Assembly (NCBI GenBank): GCA_965263365.1
Contig: OZ253672.1
Span: 1,550,001 to 1,614,000 of the forward strand
From: CANMUM01 sp965263365
GTDB taxonomy: Bacteria; Pseudomonadota; Alphaproteobacteria; Rhodobacterales; Rhodobacteraceae
Length of the DNA: 64,000 nucleotides
Reading direction: 5' to 3'
The number at the start of each line of letters is the position of its first letter. The first letter of the stretch is position 1. The notes under the pieces are model-generated. The model was not told where the DNA came from. It saw nothing but the letters and a program-made list of their open reading frames with translations, and did no database searches. The position numbers and the translations under genes are program-made. This document shows positions 8,962-17,511 of this stretch, in pieces.

Positions 8962-9606
8962 TTGAGTTCTGTTCATGTAAAAATTTGCGGTCTACGTGAC
9001 GTGGAAATTTTGAAAACCAGCGTCTTGGCTGGTGCGCGTTACGTGGGCTTTGTATTTTTCAAAAAATCTCCCCGCAATATTAATATCGAAGACGCACGCA
9101 AACTCGCAACTCATACACCGCCCGGCGTTATCAAAACTGGCTTATTTGTAAATGCTGGTGATAACTTCATTTCAAATGTCTTAAAAGAGGTGCCCTTGGA
9201 TATGATCCAACTTCATGGCACAGAGGACAATCAGCGCATTCAAGAGATAAAACACAAGTATAAACTACCCGTAATGAAAGCCATAGGAATTCATGATCAA
9301 AGTGATCTGGATTCAATTGATAACTACAATGCTGCCGATCAGCTTTTACTGGATGCTAAGCCCCATCCCTCCGCACAACTTCCGGGTGGGAATGGGATTG
9401 CATTTGACTGGAATTACCTTAAAAATGTAGAGATAAAGAAACCTTGGATGTTGGCTGGTGGACTTAACCCCACGAATGTTGCCCAAGCTATTAAAACTTC
9501 TGGTGCAAAACAGGTCGATGTATCCTCCGGAGTTGAGATAGCCTCAGGAATCAAAAGCAAAAAGTTAATAGAAGAATTCATAGATCAGACAAAGGTTGCA
9601 AAATGA
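8962..9606 (+). CDS. trpF: Phosphoribosylanthranilate isomerase
   Basis: Catalyses the Amadori rearrangement of phosphoribosylanthranilate in tryptophan synthesis. The 214-residue TIM barrel begins with VHVKICGLRD, where the cysteine is the general base, and shows YVGFVFFKKSPRNI, the DMIQLHG strand and LAGGLNPTNV near the C terminus. An in-frame TAA at 8950-8952 leaves TTG 8962 as the only reasonable start. It has no clear ribosome site, so translation probably depends on coupling to lapA, which ends 9 bp upstream. The stop overlaps the trpB ATG by 4 bp. Confidence 0.93.
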   Translation: MSSVHVKICGLRDVEILKTSVLAGARYVGFVFFKKSPRNINIEDARKLATHTPPGVIKTGLFVNAGDNFISNVLKEVPLDMIQLHGTEDNQRIQEIKHKYKLPVMKAIGIHDQSDLDSIDNYNAADQLLLDAKPHPSAQLPGGNGIAFDWNYLKNVEIKKPWMLAGGLNPTNVAQAIKTSGAKQVDVSSGVEIASGIKSKKLIEEFIDQTKVAK

Positions 9607-10832
9607 ATAGATTGAATACGCTGTCAATGGGGCCGGATGAAAACGGGCGTTTTGGTATTTTCGGAGGTCGTTTTGTTTCTGAAACTCTAATGCCGTTAAT
9701 TCTCGAACTGGAGAAAGAATATAAGAAAGCAAAAGCAGAAGATAGTTTTTGGCAAGAAATGGACTATTTATGGGAGCACTATGTCGGCCGCCCTAGTCCT
9801 ATGTATTTTGCGCCTCGCCTCACTGAAGAATTGGGGGGTGCAAAAGTTTATTTTAAGCGCGACGAATTAAACCATACAGGCGCCCATAAAATTAACAATG
9901 TTCTTGGACAGATTCTTTTGGCACGCCGAATGGGAAAAACTCGAATCATCGCAGAAACAGGTGCAGGTCAGCATGGTGTCGCGACTGCTACAGTCTGTGC
10001 AAAGTTTGGCTTAAAATGCATTGTTTTCATGGGGGCAACTGATGTTGAGAGGCAAGCACCAAATGTTTTCAGAATGCGGCTTCTTGGCGCTGAAGTCGTC
10101 CCGGTTACTTCGGGTCGAGGCACTCTCAAAGACGCAATGAATGAGGCTCTTAGAGACTGGGTTACAAATGTTCGTGATACCTTTTATTGCATTGGAACCG
10201 TCGCAGGACCACACCCATATCCTGCAATGGTACGAGACTTCCAAGCAATTATTGGTCGAGAAGCACGCGACCAAATCCTAAAAGCAGAAGAACGCCTTCC
10301 TGATGCGTTGGTCGCAGCAATCGGCGGAGGATCTAACGCAATGGGTCTCTTTTATCCATTCTTAGAGGATAAAGATGTGAAAATATTTGGTGTTGAAGCG
10401 GGCGGTCACGGTGTAAATGAAAAAATGGAGCACGCCGCCTCTCTCACGGGCGGTAGACCTGGCGTTCTACATGGCAACCGCACCTATTTACTGCAAGATC
10501 AAGACGGACAAATTATTGAAGGCCACTCAATAAGCGCGGGACTTGACTATCCAGGCATCGGCCCTGAACATAGTTGGTTACATGATATTGGCCGCGCGAC
10601 TTACGTATCAATTACCGACAAAGAGGCTCTTGATGCCTTCCAACTTTCGTGTCGTACAGAAGGAATAATTCCCGCACTCGAACCAAGTCATGCACTCGCC
10701 TATGTGCAAAAACTCGCCCCACAAATGGATAAAGACCAAATCATTATTATGAATATGTGTGGCCGAGGTGACAAAGACATTTTTACGGTAGCGCGTGCAT
10801 TGAATCTCGACATTGATACTGGCGAAGGCTAA
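9603..10832 (+). CDS. trpB: Tryptophan synthase beta subunit
   Basis: PLP enzyme that condenses indole and serine to tryptophan, the last step of the pathway. The 409 residues include the cofactor lysine in HTGAHKINN (Lys96), the GAGQHGVATA segment, the phosphate-binding IGGGSNAMG loop and a C-terminal NMCGRGDKD motif. It overlaps trpF by ATGA. The alpha subunit gene trpA does not follow, as is common in Rhodobacterales where it sits elsewhere. Ends 40 bp before a convergent gene, with no clear terminator in between. Confidence 0.97.
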   Translation: MNRLNTLSMGPDENGRFGIFGGRFVSETLMPLILELEKEYKKAKAEDSFWQEMDYLWEHYVGRPSPMYFAPRLTEELGGAKVYFKRDELNHTGAHKINNVLGQILLARRMGKTRIIAETGAGQHGVATATVCAKFGLKCIVFMGATDVERQAPNVFRMRLLGAEVVPVTSGRGTLKDAMNEALRDWVTNVRDTFYCIGTVAGPHPYPAMVRDFQAIIGREARDQILKAEERLPDALVAAIGGGSNAMGLFYPFLEDKDVKIFGVEAGGHGVNEKMEHAASLTGGRPGVLHGNRTYLLQDQDGQIIEGHSISAGLDYPGIGPEHSWLHDIGRATYVSITDKEALDAFQLSCRTEGIIPALEPSHALAYVQKLAPQMDKDQIIIMNMCGRGDKDIFTVARALNLDIDTGEG

Positions 10833-10872
10833 GCTAAAGATCATCCTACACTCTATAAAACGCAGTTTTTAA

Positions 10873-11832
10873 TCAATTTACGGGAAATTCTATCTGTTCT
10901 GGAACTGGATAAACACGGAAATTTTCGGCTTCTTCAACTATTATTCCTGCGTTTTTTAATGCAACTGTGAGGTAGCCACTATTTCTTAATTCTCGGATCC
11001 CTTTATTCAAATAGGTTAAAAACTCTTTCCCATTTTCACTATTTTTAGAAACAAAATACTGCCTACCAAATCCGAAAGGAAGTTTTATGTTTTTCAACGG
11101 AAGAAAATAAGCATTTGTAGTTGCCTCTAGGTAGCCCAAATCATCTGTTGGCTGAAAAGGTTGTAAAACGACATCGGCTTCACCGTTTATCAGTAAGCGA
11201 TTGAGATGTTCCCAATTTTTGGCCAATACAGTCTCAAATTTATACTTTGCCAATACATCTCTGTCTAGCTGCCACCCCTCTACAACAGCAAACCTTAACT
11301 TTGCGATATCTTCAAACTCGGTGAGTTGCAGTAAGTCTTCGCGTTCGCTATGTACGTAGAAACCTACTTCAAACTCATCTCCAGAGATTATAGGCTCAGT
11401 AAACCAAATTTCTTCGAATAATAACTTGTCAGCAGATATACCCGCCTCTGGATCACTTAAAAACTCGCCGGTGCGCACTTTTTCGATCTTGTCCCCATAA
11501 GTCATTCCAGGTGGGAATGGTATTATCTTAACATTGCATTCACATCCGCCAAGATGCAGCGCCTTTTCAAATATCCAGTATTCCAAGAATGTCCGGTTAA
11601 ATCCCTTCAAACGGCTTGGATCATCATAAGACATGGGAGGACGTTGCTCTAAAAAACTCGAATACAAATTATACTTATACTCTTCTATGTGGAACTCATA
11701 AAATCCCTCATAAACTTCGTTCGCACAAACTTTCGCAAATGACACTGATGATAATGTCATAACAAGTATGATTTTAATAAATGTAAAGTTCTTAAAAAGA
11801 AAAATGCGCATAGCTAAAAATTGCATGCGCAC
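10873..11832 (-). CDS. Orphan periplasmic solute-binding protein (SBP family 3 type)
   Basis: Probable secreted protein of 319 residues. A hydrophobic N-terminal signal region (about 10-35) ends near CANEVYEG. The rest has the general pattern of family-3 solute-binding or mltF-like sensor domains: an open N lobe, GVxAD-like SADKLLFEEIWFTEPI and a hinge segment LRFAVVEGWQLDRDVLAKY. A C-terminal helix LNKGIRELRNSGYLTVALKNAGI is typical of the family. No permease or ATPase gene adjoins it, so it may bind a ligand for another transporter or a sensor. The furthest start is GTG 11832; ATG 11826 and ATG 11811 are equally possible, and none has a good ribosome site. Confidence 0.65.
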   Translation of the reverse strand: MRMQFLAMRIFLFKNFTFIKIILVMTLSSVSFAKVCANEVYEGFYEFHIEEYKYNLYSSFLEQRPPMSYDDPSRLKGFNRTFLEYWIFEKALHLGGCECNVKIIPFPPGMTYGDKIEKVRTGEFLSDPEAGISADKLLFEEIWFTEPIISGDEFEVGFYVHSEREDLLQLTEFEDIAKLRFAVVEGWQLDRDVLAKYKFETVLAKNWEHLNRLLINGEADVVLQPFQPTDDLGYLEATTNAYFLPLKNIKLPFGFGRQYFVSKNSENGKEFLTYLNKGIRELRNSGYLTVALKNAGIIVEEAENFRVYPVPEQIEFPVN

Positions 11833-11886
11833 TTTAAATTCTAATTAATAATAAAAACTACATTGATAAATTTTCAAATAATTTCA

Positions 11887-13485
11887 TTATATAGCCGCGT
11901 TTTTGATTTCTTCATCAACGAAAGAAACATAGCTCTCGAAGTTGTCTATAAACATTTTGCGCAATTTATTCGCTTGTGCGTCATATGCACTTGGATCCGT
12001 CCAGGTTTGGCGAGGATCCAATAAAGAATCGTCTACACCTTTTACAGACACTGGAACTTCAAAACCAAAATTTTCGTCTTTTCTAAACTCTGATTGGATC
12101 AACTCTCCCGACAGCGCGGCGGTTAACAAAGCGCGAGTGGCACGAATCGGCATTCGCTTTCCGATTCCATATGCTCCACCTGTCCAGCCTGTGTTTACCA
12201 GCCAACATTCAGACCCATGTTCTGCGATTTTGTATTTAAGAAGATTTCCATACTCTTCTGGTCTACGCGGCATAAAAGGAGCGCCAAAACAAGTTGAAAA
12301 CGTGGGTTGTGGCTCTGTAATTCCTTTTTCAGTGCCCGCAACTTTAGAAGTAAATCCTGACAAGAAATGGTACATGGCTTGTGAAGGCGTTAGTCGCGCA
12401 ATCGGAGGTAATACACCAAAAGCATCACATGTTAACATGATGATGTTTTTTGGCATCCCGCCTACCGCGGTTTTCGATGCATTTGAAATATAGTCTAATG
12501 GGTAAGCGCATCGCATATTTTGCGTCAAGCTATCGTCTTGAAAATCTAACTCTAACGAATTTTTATCGTGGATCATGTTTTCAATTACGGTGCCAAATTT
12601 CCGGGTCGTCGAATAAATTTCTGGCTCAGCGTCTTCAGAGAGATCGATGGTTTTGGCATAACAGCCTCCCTCAAAATTAAAAATTCCCTTGTCAGACCAA
12701 CCATGCTCATCATCGCCAATCAATACTCTTTTAGGATCTGCAGAAAGGGTTGTTTTACCGGTGCCAGATAATCCAAAGAAAACCGCCGAGTCGGACGGAT
12801 CGCCAACGGCATGATTCGCTGAGCAATGCATTGGCATGACGCCTTTTTCAGGAAGCAAATAATTCAAAATAGAGAACACCGATTTTTTATTCTCACCAGC
12901 GTAGGATGTGCCACCTATTAGCACCAATCGCTTTTCAAAAGATATGGCGATAACGGTTTCAGACCGGCATCCATGTTTTTCGGGATCGGCCAAAAAACTC
13001 GGGCTATTGATCACCGTGAATTCAGGTAAAAAATCTTGCAACTGACTTTGATCTGGTCGACGCAATAAATGGCGAATAAATAAGCCATGCCAAGCCAATT
13101 CTGTTATCATACGGACATTAAGTCTATGCGATTCATCAGCACCGCCATAAAGATCGGACACATACATTTCTTTATCGCTTATGTGGGCGAGAATGTCCTT
13201 ATGCAGCTGCTCAAAATGATCGGCTTGCATGGGTTTATTATTTTCCCACCAAATCGAGTCTTGAACCGATGGTTCTTGAACGACAAATTTATCTTCAGGA
13301 GAACGTCCAGTATGCTTGCCTGTGGTAACCATAAAACACCCGCCAAGTCCAAGCTTACCTTCACCTTTTTGAATTGCATGATTTATGAGCTCTGGTTCGA
13401 GTAAATTGTAGTGAGCTTTTTTTACCGATGGAACACCGCATTGATCCAGTGTTCCTAGCGGATTCACGATTCCTGTCTCTATCAA
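11887..13485 (-). CDS. pckA: Phosphoenolpyruvate carboxykinase (ATP)
   Basis: Converts oxaloacetate and ATP to PEP, CO2 and ADP for gluconeogenesis. Clear features are ETGIVNP at the N terminus, TGKHTGRSPEDKFVV, the PEPCK-ATP signature MHCSANHA, the P-loop GLSGTGKTTLS and IGDDEHGW. The frame is open to 13572, but the upstream 29 codons do not resemble the family. TTG 13485 sits 5 nt after a strong GGAGG and gives 532 residues, the normal size, so it is preferred. It stands divergently beside the HPr kinase gene, a frequent Rhodobacterales neighbour. Confidence 0.94.
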   Translation of the reverse strand: MIETGIVNPLGTLDQCGVPSVKKAHYNLLEPELINHAIQKGEGKLGLGGCFMVTTGKHTGRSPEDKFVVQEPSVQDSIWWENNKPMQADHFEQLHKDILAHISDKEMYVSDLYGGADESHRLNVRMITELAWHGLFIRHLLRRPDQSQLQDFLPEFTVINSPSFLADPEKHGCRSETVIAISFEKRLVLIGGTSYAGENKKSVFSILNYLLPEKGVMPMHCSANHAVGDPSDSAVFFGLSGTGKTTLSADPKRVLIGDDEHGWSDKGIFNFEGGCYAKTIDLSEDAEPEIYSTTRKFGTVIENMIHDKNSLELDFQDDSLTQNMRCAYPLDYISNASKTAVGGMPKNIIMLTCDAFGVLPPIARLTPSQAMYHFLSGFTSKVAGTEKGITEPQPTFSTCFGAPFMPRRPEEYGNLLKYKIAEHGSECWLVNTGWTGGAYGIGKRMPIRATRALLTAALSGELIQSEFRKDENFGFEVPVSVKGVDDSLLDPRQTWTDPSAYDAQANKLRKMFIDNFESYVSFVDEEIKNAAI

Positions 13486-13646
13486 AAGAGCCTCCGTAGC
13501 GAATTGGCCTAATTCGCAATTTCCCAAGTCAAAATACCTAAAGGCCATTAGGTAGTGCACGGGCCTGTGCAAGTTACTTATAGCAAATAAAATTCATTTT
13601 TCCAGAGCTATAGACCAGAAAGATTGATTCAACTAAAATAAATACA

Positions 13647-14075
13647 ATGAAAAAGTCAACAATACACGGTTCCGCAATCGCTTATGAAGGAAAAGGGGTT
13701 TTGATTTTAGGTCAACCTGGGAGTGGCAAATCAGCGCTTTGTATGCGCCTCATAGAACAGGGTTGCGATCTTATCGGTGATGATCTCGTAGATTTATATA
13801 TAAAAGACAACTGTATATATGTTGCAGAAAACTCTAAGTCATTGGGTGCGATCGAATTCAGATATATTGGCCTATTTCATACCAAGACCCAGCAGGAAGC
13901 TAATCTCGCATTTGTTGTGAATTTATCTAAACCTTCTAATAAACGTTTGCCAAACGCTGAATATTTTGAACACGGAGGCCTTAAAGTTCCGAGCTACAAT
14001 GCAAAAGGCCTCGACACGATTGCAAGCTTTGTAGCATTATCACTTAAGAATAAAATCTGGTCTATGAAAATTTAA
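13647..14075 (+). CDS. hprK: HPr kinase/phosphorylase, short alphaproteobacterial form
   Basis: Cytoplasmic serine kinase/phosphatase acting on HPr-like phosphocarriers. The 142-residue form consists of the C-terminal kinase domain only, as in other Alphaproteobacteria. The P-loop GQPGSGKSALCMRL is near residues 22-35, the acidic GDDLVDL segment near 47, and a family-like LGAIEFRYIGLF segment near 70. No clear ribosome site precedes the ATG. In many relatives this gene sits in a chvI-chvG-hprK-PTS cluster. Here neither the two-component genes nor PTS genes adjoin; instead degenerate DNA follows. The protein looks intact. Confidence 0.8.
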   Translation: MKKSTIHGSAIAYEGKGVLILGQPGSGKSALCMRLIEQGCDLIGDDLVDLYIKDNCIYVAENSKSLGAIEFRYIGLFHTKTQQEANLAFVVNLSKPSNKRLPNAEYFEHGGLKVPSYNAKGLDTIASFVALSLKNKIWSMKI

Positions 14076-14549
14076 TCGAATACTTAAAATTACACCCCAG
14101 AATAATTCTTTGCACTGACGATTCTTGCACTGGGCGCAATACAGCAATTAAAGATTCAGTTATTTTGATCTCAATTTGATTGTGAATTTGCTAATAGATT
14201 AATCGCTAAAAGTGCAATCCCAAACAAACTTCCAATCCGAGACTCCACTTTTAAAAAGTATGAAATTTATGAGTTACTGCTTTTTTACTAGATTCATGAA
14301 GCAAAAAAATAATTGAAAATTTTTTCAAAAAAGGCGCGCTGAAATGCAAATTTGAATGCCTGTACAACCCGCCAACATCTCCATCGCTTAGCAGTTAAGC
14401 TTTTGCATTTTGCAATTCAAAATTAAATACAACTGTGAGAAACGCATATATAGAATATTTATCCCCACCGGCAATTTCTGCTTCGATGATCTTCGTTACT
14501 TCTCAAGCCCCCTATGTTTGGTCCAATATTAGGGTCGTAGTTTCTGGTA
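14076..14549. other. 474-bp stretch without a supportable gene
   Basis: AT-rich sequence between the HPr kinase and the thyX remnant. No open frame with family resemblance, no tRNA-like fold and no strong terminator was seen. It may contain the left breakpoint of the event that truncated thyX. Confidence 0.5.
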
Positions 14550-15110
14550 TTGGCGGCCGCATATTCAGCGAGATATTCGATTTTGGACCGCGAATTTTAT
14601 ATTCCAGAACCTGAACAATTGGCGGCTCAGTCGACGACAAATAATCAAGGACGCGGCAATATTTTGCAAGGCGAGGAGGCTGCGCGGGTCTTGGAGATTT
14701 TAAAAGCGGACGCGGCGCGCTCATACGACCATTATGAAGGGATGCTTTCTCAAGATGGTCAAGATGGACTTGCGCGAGAGCTTGCGCGGATGAATTTGCC
14801 GATGAATATTTATACGCAATGGTATTGGAAAGTTGATTTGCACAATCTTTTCCATTTTTTGAGATTGCGCGCGGATCATCACGCACAATATGAAATTCGG
14901 GTTTTTGCCGAATTAATGTGTGAAATGGTCAAAGATTGGGTCCCATTTGCTTATGAGGCTTTCGAGGACTATCGTTTAGGGGCTGCACAATTGTCTCGAC
15001 AAGGAGTTGAGGCGATGCGTCGCATGATCGCAGGCGAGAATATCTCTGGAGAAGATGTCGGCATGTCGGCGGGCGAATGGCGTGAATTTGAGGCACTTAT
15101 TAAAGGCTAA
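14550..15110 (+). pseudogene. thyX: Truncated FAD-dependent thymidylate synthase ThyX
   Basis: The frame carries the C-terminal two thirds of ThyX, which makes dTMP from dUMP. YSARYSILDREFYIPEPEQL follows at once after the apparent break. Then come NLPMNIYTQWYWKVDLHNLF and HFLRLRADHHAQYEIRVFAE, and an intact C terminus. The N-terminal region of roughly 110 residues, including the RHRxxS motif that defines the family, is absent; an in-frame TAG stands at 14538-14540, a few codons before the homology. The protein therefore cannot be functional. Codon use (more GCG, CGC, GAG) looks richer in G and C than neighbouring genes. A working thyX or thyA must exist elsewhere. Confidence 0.85.
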
Positions 15111-15740
15111 TCAACGCGGCTGTATCTGAGCACAAATTGTTGATCGCTCTTTGAATAAAAGGAATTTACTGAGATAAGCGCGCAAGCAAATGTTCGAAAA
15201 CGCAAATGAATCAGTCCTTTAGCTCAATTTGTTAGCGATTAAAAGAAACTTAAAAAAGCAATGGCAGGTTTTTGATTAAGGATTGGGATCATTGATTCAT
15301 GACACCCATCGCAAAATTGCGTTAAAAGATTGAGATGAAATGGGTGCGCGCTTTAACACTCAGCTACCTTGAGCTTTTAAAATTATATTGAAATGATATT
15401 CAAAGAGCCGCATCGTTTAGTGATAGCAGTTTATTTTAGGGCTAGCGGTTTAGGCATGCTGAAATTGTACGCGGTTTTTCCATTCGTTTTTAATCGGGAC
15501 AAGGCGCAAGCGAATGACGGAGCTGTCTTTATGGTAAAGTCGCTTGCGCTTCTTATGACGGGCTGGCAACTGCTTGCCGGGGCTTCGCCCGTTTGTTCGC
15601 TCAAATCATCCACTGGATCATTCATCACTTCGTGATCCGCTCCAAACCCTCACCATATCTTTTCAGGGCCATAATCGTCCTCCAAATTTAACAGAGTTGT
15701 AAAAAATTAATGGATCACTTCTAAGGGACAAGGACAGTAT
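15111..15740. other. 630-bp stretch with a long inverted repeat but no gene
   Basis: No credible coding frame; short open frames on both strands have biased composition and no family resemblance. The notable element is the inverted repeat at 15504-15549, described separately. GGATCA/TGATCC and GGGGCTTCGCCC pairs downstream add minor secondary structure. Confidence 0.5.
15504..15549. repeat. Inverted repeat GCGCAAGCGA / TCGCTTGCGC
   Basis: Two perfect 10-bp arms (15504-15513 and 15540-15549) are separated by 26 bp. The G+C content of the arms is well above that of the surrounding DNA. It could be a member of a dispersed repeat family or a structured RNA; no U run follows, so a terminator is unlikely. 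Confidence 0.45.
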
Positions 15741-16208
15741 TTATGCTGTTTCTTCTTGGTTAGCTGGTTCCGGTGCTTCTGATTTCTCATTCAGGCTGAC
15801 TTCTATGATGGCTTCTTTTTTAAAAGCTAATATACGATCACCTCCTACAACCGGAATCTGAGTCGCCCCGCTTCGATTCGCAGATCGGATAAATAGGGTT
15901 ATTTTCTTACGATTATATAGTTGTAATTTGACATTTTTAGGATTTTCATTAGCATTCCCTAGAACTTATGCTTCTAAAGGGTTTAATGTAACGTTAATAA
16001 ATTGCACACTGCCCCATATAAGTTTTACATATACTGGCACTAAGCCCACTAATATTCGCCAGTTTACGGCATTGAGCTTTTCGTCATCTGAGATAATTGT
16101 GAAGGGGAAAAGTAGCCAAACTGAAGCCAATACGGCAAAAATTAAGAAAATAACAGTAACATTTTTTGTATGAAGAATTTGTATCAAACTCAACTTCAAT
16201 TTAGACAT
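15741..16208 (-). pseudogene. Two-segment membrane protein frame broken by one in-frame TAA
   Basis: The frame starts at ATG 16208 and encodes two hydrophobic segments (about residues 18-37 and 50-74), then meets a single TAA at 15966-15968. The same frame then continues for 74 sense codons to TAA 15741, ending in a Glu/Pro/Ala-rich tail (EKSEAPEPANQEETA). The second half includes KKITLFIRSANRSGATQIP, which reads like a real beta-rich domain. A stop-free run of this length in AT-rich DNA, in exactly the same frame, suggests a 155-residue ancestral protein with a recent nonsense change, or read-through. The family was not recognised. The first 80 residues alone could still be made. Confidence 0.5.
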
Positions 16209-16530
16209 GTGTACTCCAATGAATGATATTCAATACATACATACTATATTTGAATTAGTGCAAAAGTGGAGTGTAAAGTGTTCTTATCTCCCCTGAGGTG
16301 AGTTTTGGCGATGCGATCGAGGAAGTCAAAGAGGCATGAAAACGATCTATTTGTGCCATCTACTCGTGGCCATCACCACCATTCCTAGACAAAGAAAAAC
16401 TTGGGCGAGATTTGAAAATAGCATCCTTCAAAAATGAGGAGAGTGTTTTGTAGTTGAAAAATTAGACGAATGGCTTCTTTTACCTATGACACTTCAACTT
16501 TCGAAAAGTTACGTGGAATTACCTGATAAT
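16209..16530. other. 322-bp stretch without a supportable gene
   Basis: Intergenic DNA downstream of the surface-sugar operon. Short fragments of open frame are visible on the plus strand but none exceeds about 35 codons with any family resemblance. No terminator-type hairpin with a U run was seen. Confidence 0.45.
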
Positions 16531-17511
16531 CTATCTCCTATAAAAATTTAAAAGCAATTTGTTCATTTCTTCCACAACATTTTCAGGAAGTGGCCCAAAA
16601 TCGAGAGCTTTTACGTTTTCTTCAACTTGTTTGACCGTACGAAAGCCAGGAATAGGAAGTGAGCGTGGATTTTTAGCCCAAATCCATCCAAGTGCACCTT
16701 GGACAAGGCTTCGGCCACCTGATGTCATTAGTTCTCGAATATGATCCAAGGCTTTAGAAAACTCAGGCTTTGGAATGCCATCTTGAAAAAAGGGCAACCA
16801 TTCAGGCGGTGTAGAGCGTATATCTTTTGGATCAAGCGTTACTTTCCCGTCAAATTTTCCACTTAATAAGCCCATTGCAAGGGGAGAGCGATTTATTGAT
16901 AGCATATTTTCTTGATCACAAAATTTAACAAGTTTTGGAGCAGGTTGGAATAGATTCATCGCGTGTTGAACTGCTTTAAACCCCTCACCCCGCTTCCATT
17001 TTTTCGCCTGATCGAGCGAATCTGTGCTCCAACCGAAAGCATCAATCTTATGGTCATTTCGAAGAGAAAGAAGCGTGTCATACGCTGCTTCGCTTCCTTC
17101 TTGCAAAGTATCGACATGAAGTTGATAAAGTGGGATTTTATCGACCTTCAGGCGAAACCTTGATTGCTCTAGCGCTTCATGAATATATTCTGGTGTTACA
17201 TTCATACCGGTAAGTTGTTTCAGATTTGAATCATATGTGTTCCCAAATTTTGTTGCGATGATGACATCTGGTTTTGACGATAACGCTTCTCCCAATAGGG
17301 ATTCCGAATGTCCGGTTCCATAAGCATCAGATGTATCAAAAAAGCGAATTCCAGCGTTATAGGCAGCATGGATAGCTTTTACGCTTTCTCGGTCATCCGT
17401 TTCACCCCATCCTAACGCCTGATCACCCGCAAAAAAGGGTCCACCTATAGCCCAACACCCCATCCCAAGTGCTGGAATTTCACGATTATCCCATAGCATT
17501 CTACGTAACAT
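16531..17511 (-). CDS. Aldo/keto reductase
   Basis: NAD(P)H-dependent oxidoreductase of the AKR superfamily, 326 residues. The catalytic tetrad is complete: Asp59 and Tyr64 in FFDTSDAYGTG, Lys88 in IATKFG and His132 in LYQLHVD. The N-terminal ALGMGCWAIGG and C-terminal SLPIPGFRTVKQVEENVKAL are typical. Substrate unknown. ATG 17511 has AAAGGAG at good spacing and overlaps the end of the flippase-like gene by 11 bp, so it is the last gene of the surface-sugar operon. A role in reducing or epimerising a sugar intermediate is inference from context only. Confidence 0.88.
   Translation of the reverse strand: MLRRMLWDNREIPALGMGCWAIGGPFFAGDQALGWGETDDRESVKAIHAAYNAGIRFFDTSDAYGTGHSESLLGEALSSKPDVIIATKFGNTYDSNLKQLTGMNVTPEYIHEALEQSRFRLKVDKIPLYQLHVDTLQEGSEAAYDTLLSLRNDHKIDAFGWSTDSLDQAKKWKRGEGFKAVQHAMNLFQPAPKLVKFCDQENMLSINRSPLAMGLLSGKFDGKVTLDPKDIRSTPPEWLPFFQDGIPKPEFSKALDHIRELMTSGGRSLVQGALGWIWAKNPRSLPIPGFRTVKQVEENVKALDFGPLPENVVEEMNKLLLNFYRR

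Noticed and set aside
15393..15635. Plus-strand open frame of 80 codons and a minus-strand partner in the same place
   Set aside because: Composition is driven by the inverted repeat; no ribosome site and no family resemblance.
16250..16530. Possible transposase remnant downstream of the aldo/keto reductase gene
   Set aside because: Only short peptides without any recognisable transposase motif; no inverted terminal repeats.
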